From assembly GCA_944380695.1 (NCBI GenBank), contig CALWII010000007.1:1-23735 (forward strand): a DNA stretch of 23,735 bases. Reading direction: 5' to 3'. This document shows positions 15,401 through 21,394 of this stretch, in pieces (the stretch's first letter is position 1; the number at the start of each line of letters is the position of its first letter). The notes under the pieces were generated by a model. It was given only the letters and a program-made list of their open reading frames with translations, was not told where the DNA came from and did no database searches. Made by a program: the position numbers and the translations under genes. This DNA is from an uncultured Clostridia bacterium (GTDB lineage: Bacteria > Bacillota > Clostridia > Christensenellales > UBA1242).

Positions 15401-16491
15401 ACCTTATTATAGGCAATGGCAACAGACTCGCCCGCTGGTGAAGTTTCATCAGTGGTTTTTGCTGAAACAGTTGGTATAGAAACAGCAACACCTGTTATAG
15501 CGCTTATTTGGCTTGTCGAGACAGAAAGCTCATAGTCATAATTGGTGTAGTGTTCTTGAGCTACAGTGTAAGTTTTTGTGATAGAAGAAACAAATTGTCG
15601 AGCTTCGTTGTAATATGAATACTTAATAACAAAATTACCTGTACCTGCGAAATCACTTGATTCGGAATCAAAATATTTTGCTGGGATAACAAAATTGTCA
15701 TCTGCTATTTTATCAACAGCGATGGTTACTTCATTATTTCCACCGGTTACAGAAATCGAAACATAAGCTCCTGATACTGCTGTTGTATCATTTCCCGAAA
15801 CAAAAGTAACATTCTGTTCTTCATCAGTTTCATTCAATACGGAAGGAAGGGGCAACTGCATATCGACTAAATTGCCATTATTTTTTGATTTAACAAGATT
15901 TATATCATAGTAAGATGGAACAATTTTTTTATCGTTTTCAGCAAAATCGAAATAAGCACTTGATATAGTACTAAAAACGCTGTATTCAGTCGAGAAATGC
16001 TTAACCTCGTGGTTTACTGTCGCATCAATAGAATATTCAACTATATATTCGCCAGCTTCCGTAAATTCAACAGTCCCATAAACTGCACTGCTAGGGTCTG
16101 CTCCTAACTCTGCAACAACATCAGCATTTTTTGTTATTTCAAGCTCCGCACCAGAGTTAGCGTATGTAACCTTAACGCTTGATTGAATAGCGGAGATTTC
16201 ATTTTTTCCATCGTAGCTAACTAAATAAGCCCCGCCGTAAGATTCGAGTCCAACAGGGATTTTACCTTCCGAACCAAAATAACCGGCTCTTATTTCGTAA
16301 TCTCCATTTGTCGGAGCTGTCTGGTCGATGTTCTGCACATAAATTGCCTCGGAACCTACTCCACCGCCAACATAATCTGCACTTGAACCAATCACCTGCA
16401 CAGGTAAAAACGAAAGCGTGAAGACTGTTGCTAGCGCTGCTGCCGACCCTTTAAAAATTTTTGAAGAATTTAAACTTTGTTTTTTAAACAT
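12406..16491 (-). CDS. Large secreted, membrane-anchored surface protein with Ig-like repeats
   Basis: 1361 residues. An N-terminal signal peptide (basic start, hydrophobic core about 15-35, likely cleavage after GSSA) leads into an extracellular region of repeated beta-sandwich modules. Their boundaries are marked by D-x-x-x-P-type starts: DTRNP near 425, DSEAP near 617, DEKVP near 727, DTTAP near 1084 and DCDSP near 1195. Several modules end with the D-x-x-G-N turn seen in HYR and bacterial Ig-like domains (AKDEAGN, VTDAGGN, VYDHQGN). A transmembrane helix (about 1302-1328) and a Lys-rich cytoplasmic tail follow. There is no LPxTG motif. No catalytic domain is seen. Adhesion or cell-envelope structure is plausible but not shown. 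It is monocistronic with its own promoter and terminator; ribosome binding site GAGGTG. Confidence 0.85.
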   Translation of the reverse strand: MFKKQSLNSSKIFKGSAAALATVFTLSFLPVQVIGSSADYVGGGVGSEAIYVQNIDQTAPTNGDYEIRAGYFGSEGKIPVGLESYGGAYLVSYDGKNEISAIQSSVKVTYANSGAELEITKNADVVAELGADPSSAVYGTVEFTEAGEYIVEYSIDATVNHEVKHFSTEYSVFSTISSAYFDFAENDKKIVPSYYDINLVKSKNNGNLVDMQLPLPSVLNETDEEQNVTFVSGNDTTAVSGAYVSISVTGGNNEVTIAVDKIADDNFVIPAKYFDSESSDFAGTGNFVIKYSYYNEARQFVSSITKTYTVAQEHYTNYDYELSVSTSQISAITGVAVSIPTVSAKTTDETSPAGESVAIAYNKVTAYKMGADGSYTETRDGSIVDGKFTPWADGSYQIVYETVDFYGVKKSYKDIYIDDVKDTRNPVAIVYDAGDKDNYNDDSSIKEYIDASTKLKSKTQVNNIIIYAIGATDNVSTAENMQLTRSVRSSSRTIEIENKYAKYNILFDYKFDTLFSNNITLYNQIKDEVNTANETEVLAWLKENNYLIATNDENATIEDGYAYINVTLSGELMLTGSASGTTYTVRYYAKDEAGNSASTLRYDISVTNDTSFADSEAPVVTFPTSLKNSYSVNSVISFEQPTASDDTDTRMNVAVEYQYKTADNYEYGWVALEDDYQIKLSEITGSEFDQGTPVSVTIRAKTVDDYGNQGDREKNIEIANIVDEKVPSLIFEKYQTPNTEKVEQNAEVILPILEYEDDYVSCMNTQVFVNRVTIVDDERIETPVTVNGVKELQKSNGIYRVDTGKFIAAYEGTYEVKVVVTDAGGNQITTFYNYEANGTTYISNPKIQAPSTIGDSGEVELGEEIEFETPTIAYSLKDNQGIIGVSADKSNSATNYFIQIVNDAPSGYEFRGDTFVSFVEGNFEFQYVAKVTVYDKDIFTAENDQLYYTNENITKGLVQQDLKGNLIITSDTDLIYGLLNEDNQSITLYDIAGAESSPIEFADGRATAVVSGKTYTARFREKEGLIFVAPNGDELTFTISDEGQVNIGGVGFSASAVGDNINAEAIKTYTLTSDTIIKAKVSDTTAPEIGEYDYPTSANVGTHITIKKITATDLSVSGIDKEKSYVLISYKGGNTTSSRQIFMNEWEQATGYTASTGDIDYTLSSNGNYTISYYVYDHQGNLNDDRTYSIAVGDCDSPKIELPKDLIQEKYELGKPLILDFAKIKGAISDNVTDLDTLLETLEIKVINTATSEELENTANADEFKFSYKLDTAGTYKIEISVRDEAGWTTKDDSLEFEVSTDQNEGMSVYEIVGIVLIVVACLVLAGVILYFVINKVKKSKKRQVKNSDTKKNDVKKSDKK

Positions 16492-16543
16492 TTATGTCAC
16501 CTCAAAATAGTAGTAAATGGTAAATCAAATTACCCGATGATTT

Positions 16544-16572
16544 ATTTTAATATATACAAATAAATAAGTCAA
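16544..16572 (-). promoter_or_regulatory. Sigma-A promoter of the large surface protein gene
   Basis: Minus strand: TTGACT (16572-16567), a 17-bp spacer and TAAAAT (16549-16544). The leader of about 45 nt contains a GGTAA/TTACC hairpin (16519-16534). Confidence 0.8.
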
Positions 16573-16679
16573 TCATTTTAAATAACAAATAGTTAAAAAA
16601 TAAATTAATACCGAACAAATCTGCACCATTAGTTTTAACAAAACGCTGTAAAGATATGTAAAAAAATAAACAAAGTTTG

Positions 16680-16714
16680 CAAAATTGTAACAAATTTTGA
16701 AAAGGTTTAATAAT
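16680..16714 (+). promoter_or_regulatory. Weak promoter candidate with inverted repeat upstream of the Cys-rich gene
   Basis: TTGTAA (16685-16690), an 18-bp spacer and AATAAT (16709-16714) could form a promoter. The -35 box lies inside the inverted repeat CAAAATT (16680-16686) and AATTTTG (16693-16699), which could be an operator. Nothing else recognisable was found between 16573 and 16777. Confidence 0.3.
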
Positions 16715-16777
16715 ATGTTAATGTGTAAGCGATAACTGCACAAAAAATTCATAGGACAAAATTTTTAGGAGGTACAT

Positions 16778-16978
16778 ATGAACTTTTTTGGAGGTTTTGG
16801 AAATGGTGGCTGTGGCTGTGACTGCTGCTCCATATTAATCCTTCTTATGCTTTTGCAATGCTGTGGCTGTGGAAACAACAGCGGATGCGGAATTGATATC
16901 TGCACATTGTTATTGATATTAGTTCTTTGTGGTTGCTGTGGAAATAACTGTGGTTCAAACTGTATGAACAAATGCTAA
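16778..16978 (+). CDS. Cys/Gly-rich mini-protein with an internal duplication
   Basis: 66 residues, 15 of them Cys. A perfect ribosome binding site (AGGAGG at 16767-16772) sets the ATG, and a strong terminator follows, so this is a real single-gene unit. The sequence is a tandem duplication of one plan: Cys cluster, hydrophobic stretch, Cys cluster, GNN. The first copy has CGCDCC, SILILLMLLQ and CCGCGNN; the second has CGIDIC, TLLLILVL and CGCCGNN. It resembles small high-Cys proteins annotated in clostridia as chorion-like, whose function is unknown. Each hydrophobic run is 8-10 residues, too short for an ordinary membrane helix. No leader peptide or modification genes are adjacent. Spore-coat, metal-binding or envelope roles are all possible; none is shown. 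Confidence 0.85.
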   Translation: MNFFGGFGNGGCGCDCCSILILLMLLQCCGCGNNSGCGIDICTLLLILVLCGCCGNNCGSNCMNKC

Positions 16979-16995
16979 AAGCAAAAATATAATTT

Positions 16996-17032
16996 AAAAA
17001 AAAGCCTTAAATTTAAAATTTAGGGCTTTTTT
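16996..17032 (+). terminator. Intrinsic terminator of the Cys-rich gene
   Basis: An 11-bp stem (17004-17014 with 17016-17026, one G-U pair; a few central pairs must open to form the loop) has core GCC/GGGC and is flanked by A8 before and T6 after. Confidence 0.85.
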
Positions 17033-17034
17033 AG

Positions 17035-17063
17035 TTTACATTTACAAAAAAATAAGTTAAAAT
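17035..17063 (+). promoter_or_regulatory. Sigma-A promoter of the PH-domain gene
   Basis: TTTACA (17035-17040), a 17-bp spacer and TAAAAT (17058-17063). It starts directly after the previous terminator and gives a leader of about 25 nt. Confidence 0.8.
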
Positions 17064-17095
17064 ATTCTTGATTATAAGATTAAAAGGAACAAGTG

Positions 17096-17485
17096 ATGAA
17101 CTCTGCTCAAAGAAAATATGGTATGGATGCCGAATTAATTTGGAAGGACAGAAAAAGATTTATGGGGATGCCTCTTTCGTTCACTAGATACCGTCTGATT
17201 AAGAAAGGCGATAAATGGCTAAAACTTTTTTCTGATGTCGGGCTTTTATATTCTCTTGTTGACGAATTAAACATTTACAGAGTTATGGATATATCTCTAC
17301 ACCAATCGTTATTTGACAAAATATTTAAAACAGGCACTGTGATATTATACTCCAATGATGAACGACTGCCGGAATTTAGATTGCGTCATATATCAAAACC
17401 GTATAGAATTCGTGAAATGCTTTCAAATTATGTTGAAAGTGAAAGAGCAAAAAGAAATGTTCGTTTGTCTGAATTTCAATATTAA
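17096..17485 (+). CDS. Small bacterial PH-domain protein
   Basis: 129 residues forming one bacterial PH (bPH/DUF304-like) domain: MPLSFTRYRL starts the fold, LNIYRVMDISLHQSLFDKIF is the conserved central helix-strand region, and TGTVILYSNDERLPEF is the typical last strand pair, followed by a C-terminal helix. No membrane segment is present, so it should be cytoplasmic. Stand-alone proteins of this type are common in clostridia but have no assigned role. The ATG at 17096 is preferred, with AAGGA seven bases upstream; a GTG directly before it (17093) is in frame but too close to the ribosome binding site. Confidence 0.85.
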   Translation: MNSAQRKYGMDAELIWKDRKRFMGMPLSFTRYRLIKKGDKWLKLFSDVGLLYSLVDELNIYRVMDISLHQSLFDKIFKTGTVILYSNDERLPEFRLRHISKPYRIREMLSNYVESERAKRNVRLSEFQY

Positions 17486-17512
17486 AAAAGTCGAGTTCGC
17501 TCGACTTTTTTT
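17484..17512. terminator. Bidirectional terminator between convergent genes
   Basis: GTCGAG, the tetraloop TTCG and CTCGAC (17490-17505) have six A before and seven T after. It serves the PH-domain gene (plus) and the rluD-like gene (minus). Confidence 0.9.
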
Positions 17513-17533
17513 AAAACTTAATACAATCTTTAT

Positions 17534-18439
17534 TTAATTTTCAAATTCTTTTAATTTGGCAATAAAATTTTGAAAATACTCGGGCAAATTTGAAACAAAT
17601 TCCATTAATTTATGTGTCCGTGGGTGAACAAAACTCAACTTATATGAATGTAATAGTTGACCCTTTAGTCCTTTTACAGCGCTCCCATACAAATCGTCAC
17701 CAACAACAGGGTGCCCCATAAAAGACGAATGAACACGAATTTGATGAGTCCTGCCCGTAACAAGCGAAAACTCCACTAATGTGAAATTTTGAAACCTTTG
17801 CACTACATTAAATTTTGATATAGCAAGTTTGCCTTTGTCACAAACGGCATATTTTTTCCTATTATGCTTATCTCGGCCTAAATAATTTTCAATTGCTCCC
17901 TCATTTTCCCATATAGTGCCTTCGAGTAAAGCAAGATATTTTCTCGATACAGTTTTGTTTTTTATCATATTCGCCAACTCAATATGCGAAAAATCATTTT
18001 TTGCAACTAACATAAGGCCAGAGGTATTTTTATCTAATCTGTGAACAATACCTGGTCGCAGTTTGCCATTTATTCCACTTAAATCTTTTACTTTTGCAAG
18101 CAATCCATTGACAAGTGTTCCGTCTTTAGTGCTTTGACAAGGATGAACCACCAAGCCCTGTGGTTTGTCGACTACAATCAAATCAGAATCCTCGTAAACT
18201 GTTTTAAAATCAACATCTTGAGCTTTGGCTTCAATAGGAATTGGCTGTGTTTGTTTGAATACTATTTCATCACCAACTTTGAGTAAATATCCTGCTTTAA
18301 CCTTAACTGAATTAACTAAAATATTTCCCTCATCAATTAAATTTTTGATAAAAGAGCGAGAATTATCTTTTAGATAAGCAGTAGCAAACTTATCTAATCT
18401 TTGCCCCAAAAATTGTTCGTCAATTATAATTTTATTCAA
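17534..18439 (-). CDS. rluD: RluA/RluD-family 23S rRNA pseudouridine synthase (YlyB-like)
   Basis: Converts specific uridines in large-subunit rRNA to pseudouridine. It has an N-terminal S4 RNA-binding domain (about 8-65) and then the catalytic domain with DKPQGLVVHP and the signature GIVHRLDKNTSGL, where Asp136 is the catalytic residue. RTHQIRVH follows later. The start is probably the TTG at 18437-18439, four bases after GAGGAG (301 aa); the frame also allows TTG 18451, but that overlaps the ribosome binding site. It overlaps the end of lspA by 8 bases. lspA followed by this gene is the Bacillus order. The exact target sites cannot be inferred from the sequence. Confidence 0.93.
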   Translation of the reverse strand: MNKIIIDEQFLGQRLDKFATAYLKDNSRSFIKNLIDEGNILVNSVKVKAGYLLKVGDEIVFKQTQPIPIEAKAQDVDFKTVYEDSDLIVVDKPQGLVVHPCQSTKDGTLVNGLLAKVKDLSGINGKLRPGIVHRLDKNTSGLMLVAKNDFSHIELANMIKNKTVSRKYLALLEGTIWENEGAIENYLGRDKHNRKKYAVCDKGKLAISKFNVVQRFQNFTLVEFSLVTGRTHQIRVHSSFMGHPVVGDDLYGSAVKGLKGQLLHSYKLSFVHPRTHKLMEFVSNLPEYFQNFIAKLKEFEN

Positions 18440-18956
18440 TTTTCTCCTCAATTTTGCTCTTTTTTTTATTATTTTTTATTAAAGAGTATAAAACATAGAT
18501 GATAAAAATAATTACACCAACTGTCAAGCAAATGTCAGCAATATTAAAAACAGGAAAACTTGGCCAAAACTCAAAATGCAAAAAATCTCTAACATAGCCA
18601 AAAGCAAGCCTATCAACCAAATTACCAACTCCCCCAGCCAATATGAAACCAAAAGCGATATGGAAAAGCGGATTAGTGATTTTTTCAGCAAATGTAAACC
18701 AAAATAATGCAATGATAAACAAAAAAGTCAGTATGACTATAAAAATGTCCATTCCTTGAAACATTCCCCAAGCAGAACCCTCATTATGAACAATAACGAT
18801 ATCAATAAAACCTGGAAGAAATTTTGCAGAATCCCCAACTTGCATAGAAGAGTCGAGCATATATTTAGATACCAAATCGCCAATTAGAAATACAACAAAA
18901 ATCGGCAGTGCTATAATTAAAAATTTCTTTAATGTCGGCCAAAGATTTTTATTCAA
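18432..18956 (-). CDS. lspA: Lipoprotein signal peptidase (signal peptidase II)
   Basis: A membrane aspartyl protease that removes signal peptides from prolipoproteins, such as the lipoprotein encoded at 3249-4460. There are four hydrophobic segments. The catalytic Asp lie in GNLVDRLAFGYVRDF (Asp115) and FNIADICL (Asp141), both fully conserved motifs. HNEGSAWG is the usual NxGxAF-type loop. The preferred start is TTG 18954-18956, six bases after AAGGAG (174 aa); an earlier TTG at 18962 directly touches the ribosome binding site. It overlaps the sepF stop by 8 bases and the rluD-like gene at its other end. The C terminus is Lys-rich. Confidence 0.96.
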   Translation of the reverse strand: MNKNLWPTLKKFLIIALPIFVVFLIGDLVSKYMLDSSMQVGDSAKFLPGFIDIVIVHNEGSAWGMFQGMDIFIVILTFLFIIALFWFTFAEKITNPLFHIAFGFILAGGVGNLVDRLAFGYVRDFLHFEFWPSFPVFNIADICLTVGVIIFIIYVLYSLIKNNKKKSKIEEKIE

Positions 18957-19317
18957 TTTCAACTCCTTCTGGAAGCAAAATAAAAAGATATTTATCCTCT
19001 ATTGGTTCAATTTTACCCTTCGTGGCGAAAACATATCCCTCAAAATAACCAATCATACGCTCCTTATCTTCTGCCTCTTGCAAATTGATAAGCACCGGTT
19101 CGCCACTATTATAAATATCAAGCGCCTTTTTTCCACTAAATGTGCCCTCTACATAAATAACTTTTACGCCGTCAATCTGGTCAGGTCTTTCAATTTTGTC
19201 CTTTTTTAAATTGAAAGAGGCTTTTGTTTCAGTTTTTTTCACCTTTTTCTTTGAAATTTTCGCTTCATCTTCAGTTTCAAATCCCAAAACTTTAAAAATA
19301 TTGCCAAAAAAACTCAT
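18949..19317 (-). CDS. sepF: Cell division protein SepF
   Basis: SepF bundles FtsZ filaments and tethers them to the membrane at the division site. The 122 residues show an N-terminal amphipathic membrane-binding helix (MSFFGNIFKVLG), a charged linker (about 15-45) and the SepF core with EPVLINLQE, MIGYFEGYVFATKGKIEPI and FILLPEGVEI. Slightly shorter than typical Bacillus SepF. AGGAG lies six bases before the ATG. It is the first gene of sepF-lspA-rluD, and its last codons carry the lspA ribosome binding site. Confidence 0.92.
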   Translation of the reverse strand: MSFFGNIFKVLGFETEDEAKISKKKVKKTETKASFNLKKDKIERPDQIDGVKVIYVEGTFSGKKALDIYNSGEPVLINLQEAEDKERMIGYFEGYVFATKGKIEPIEDKYLFILLPEGVEIE

Positions 19318-19373
19318 AAATGTCTCCTTTTTTTATTTTATCATAGACACAGAAAAAAGACAAATTGTTTAAA

Positions 19374-19401
19374 TAAAAAAACTCGACTTATTTGTCGAGT
19401 T
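19374..19401 (-). terminator. Terminator overlapping the stop of the LRR gene
   Basis: Minus strand AACTCGAC, a 6-nt loop and GTCGAGTT are followed by T5 or more. The stop codon at 19400-19402 overlaps the first arm. Confidence 0.88.
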
Positions 19402-19942
19402 ATTTTGTCATAGCTTCTCTCTTTTGTCTCTCTATCGAAGAAGTGATACCTTTTTCTTTTAAAACCCGCTGAACATTAAATAATATAGCTTTATGTTCAG
19501 TTTTAGACTCATTATCGTTTGTATGTCTAAAAGGATTTATGATAACTTCACGAGCCCAATTTTCAGCCGTGTTATAAATTACAATCGAAATTGTAGCGGG
19601 ATTTTTTCCCAACCACTTACCCCACTCGTTAAAAGTTGCTTGTGAGCAAGCAACAGTCTCCAAAGTGGAACATTGAAAAAAGACATCCTTTCCAATTTCT
19701 TTCAAGCTTTCTGGCAATACCGCAAAACGCAATGATATGTTTTTTGCAAAAGCTCTATCACCAATTTTCTCTAAATCCTCATTAAAAACTACCCTTTGAA
19801 TATTTTCATTATTTGCAAAAGCAGCATAAGGAATAGACTTAACTCCTTCTTCAAAAACAACGACGCTCGCATCGTGGTCAGAATAAGAAACTGGATTAAT
19901 ATTGTCTCTTGCTTTAACTAACAAAATATTATTATTCTTCAT
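19400..19942 (-). CDS. Small BspA-type leucine-rich-repeat protein
   Basis: 180 residues from the ATG at 19940-19942, which has AAGGTG shortly upstream. The frame reaches further (TTG-type start at 19984) but without a ribosome binding site. Residues about 28-115 hold three to four LRR_5 (BspA-like) repeats, with the typical pattern of a V/L-x-F or V-L-P strand, then I-x-x-x-A/V-F: VKSIPYAAFANN, LEKIGDRAFAKN and LKEIGKDVFFQC. The C-terminal third is charged and helical. There is no signal peptide, so unlike most BspA-type proteins it appears cytoplasmic. Function unknown; repeats of this kind usually mediate protein binding. Confidence 0.8.
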   Translation of the reverse strand: MKNNNILLVKARDNINPVSYSDHDASVVVFEEGVKSIPYAAFANNENIQRVVFNEDLEKIGDRAFAKNISLRFAVLPESLKEIGKDVFFQCSTLETVACSQATFNEWGKWLGKNPATISIVIYNTAENWAREVIINPFRHTNDNESKTEHKAILFNVQRVLKEKGITSSIERQKREAMTK

Positions 19943-19995
19943 TTGCACCTTCTTTATAATTATTTTTAGATATATTATTAACAATTATTCAAAAA

Positions 19996-20026
19996 AAATA
20001 AAAAATCGGAGCGTCGCCCCGATTTT
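19996..20026 (-). terminator. Intrinsic terminator of tuf
   Basis: Minus strand AAAATCGG-GGC, loop GAC and GCT-CCGATTTT form an 11-bp stem with one G-U pair, followed by T-rich sequence. It lies 12 bases after the tuf stop. Confidence 0.9.
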
Positions 20027-20037
20027 CAATTCTTCAA

Positions 20038-21240
20038 TTATTCTAATATTGTTGAAACAACACCAGAACCAACTGTTCTTCCACCCTCACGGATAGCGAA
20101 ACGCAAACCTTCTTCGATAGCGATAGGTGTAATTAAAGTAATAGTCATTTTTACGTGGTCGCCAGGCATAACCATTTCAACACCTTTTTCAAGTTCAATA
20201 GTTCCTGTAACATCGGTTGTTCTGAAATAGAATTGTGGTCTATATCCATTGAAGAATGGTGTGTGTCGTCCGCCTTCTTCTTTCTTTAAAACATACACTT
20301 GAGCTGTAAATTTAGTATGTGGATTAATTGAACCAGGTTTGCAAAGAACTTGTCCTCTTTCGATTTCGGATCTTTGGATCCCACGAAGAAGCAAACCAAC
20401 ATTATCACCAGCTCTTGCTTCATCAAGAAGCTTTCTAAACATTTCAACACCTGTGATAACTGTTTGTTTTTTAGCTCCCATACCTACGATTTCAACCGTG
20501 TCGTTCATTTTTATAACACCACGTTCTACTCTACCTGTTGCAACAGTTCCACGACCAGTAATTGTGAAAACATCTTCAACTGGCATAAGGAATGGTTTGT
20601 CAGTATCTCTTTGTGGTTCAGGAATGTAAGAATCAAGTGAATCTAAAAGTTCTTGAATGCAAGCACAAGCAGGGTCATCAAATTTTCCTACCTTTCCAGC
20701 TTCGAGCGCTTTAAGAGCAGAACCTTTAACGATAGGTGTTTTATCTCCTGGGAAACCATATTCTGTTAAAAGGTCTCTAATTTCCATTTCAACGAGTTCC
20801 AAAAGTTCTGGGTCGTCAACTTGATCAGTTTTGTTCATAAATACAACGATGTAAGGAACACCAACCTGTCTTGCAAGCAAAATATGCTCTCTTGTTTGAG
20901 GCATAGGTCCATCTGTTGAAGCAACAACGAGGATTGCTCCATCCATTTGAGCCGCACCTGTAATCATATTTTTAACATAGTCAGCGTGTCCCGGGCAGTC
21001 AACGTGAGCATAGTGACGCTTTGCTGTCTCATATTCAACGTGAGCAGTGTTAATTGTGATTCCACGAGCCTTTTCTTCTGGTGCTTTATCGATTTGGTCA
21101 TAATCCATTTTTTCTGCCAAACCTTTTCCTGCAGCGTACATTGTGATAGCGGCAGTAAGTGTAGTTTTACCGTGGTCAACGTGTCCAATAGTACCAACGT
21201 TTACGTGTGGTTTTGATCTATCAAAAACTCCTTTAGCCAT
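20038..21240 (-). CDS. tuf: Translation elongation factor Tu
   Basis: Delivers aminoacyl-tRNA to the ribosome as a GTP complex. The 400 residues carry GHVDHGKT (P-loop), the switch-I RGITIN, DCPGH and NKTD (guanine recognition), followed by the two beta-barrel domains, ending in GGRTVGSGVVS. Full length and intact. A strong AGGAG precedes the ATG. It has its own promoter in the gap after fusA and its own terminator, so it can be expressed separately from the rest of the str operon. Confidence 0.99.
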   Translation of the reverse strand: MAKGVFDRSKPHVNVGTIGHVDHGKTTLTAAITMYAAGKGLAEKMDYDQIDKAPEEKARGITINTAHVEYETAKRHYAHVDCPGHADYVKNMITGAAQMDGAILVVASTDGPMPQTREHILLARQVGVPYIVVFMNKTDQVDDPELLELVEMEIRDLLTEYGFPGDKTPIVKGSALKALEAGKVGKFDDPACACIQELLDSLDSYIPEPQRDTDKPFLMPVEDVFTITGRGTVATGRVERGVIKMNDTVEIVGMGAKKQTVITGVEMFRKLLDEARAGDNVGLLLRGIQRSEIERGQVLCKPGSINPHTKFTAQVYVLKKEEGGRHTPFFNGYRPQFYFRTTDVTGTIELEKGVEMVMPGDHVKMTITLITPIAIEEGLRFAIREGGRTVGSGVVSTILE

Positions 21241-21274
21241 TTTAATTAAATCTCCTTTTTTTGTTTACTTTGTA

Positions 21275-21303
21275 AGTTTAACATAAATTAAAAATTATTG
21301 CAA
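21275..21303 (-). promoter_or_regulatory. Promoter of tuf
   Basis: Minus strand: TTGCAA (21303-21298), a 17-bp spacer and TAAACT (21280-21275), with extended -10 TGT directly before it. The leader is about 28 nt. Confidence 0.7.
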
Positions 21304-21351
21304 ATGATTTATACAACATTTTTAAATTTATTTTTTAATAAAAATTTTATT

Positions 21352-21390
21352 AAAAACGCCATATTTAACTACAATTAGTCATAGATATGG
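21352..21390 (-). terminator. Weak terminator after fusA
   Basis: Minus strand CCATAT (21390-21385) pairs with ATATGG (21364-21359). There is a small inner ACTA/TAGT helix and T5 after the stem, with two bases between. It is imperfect, so some readthrough into tuf is likely. Confidence 0.4.
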
Positions 21391-21394
21391 TAAG

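Noticed and set aside
16501..16777. Possible extra small gene or RNA between the divergent genes
   Set aside because: No frame with a ribosome binding site and no tRNA or known RNA pattern; only a minus-strand promoter, a weak plus-strand promoter and an inverted repeat.
16765..16971. 68-aa reading frame antisense to the Cys-rich gene
   Set aside because: The plus-strand frame has the perfect ribosome binding site, terminator and internal duplication. The antisense Pro/Gln-rich frame is its mirror, without start signals.
20339..21216. Several reading frames opposite tuf and fusA
   Set aside because: Shadow frames of highly conserved genes with biased codon use; no start signals.
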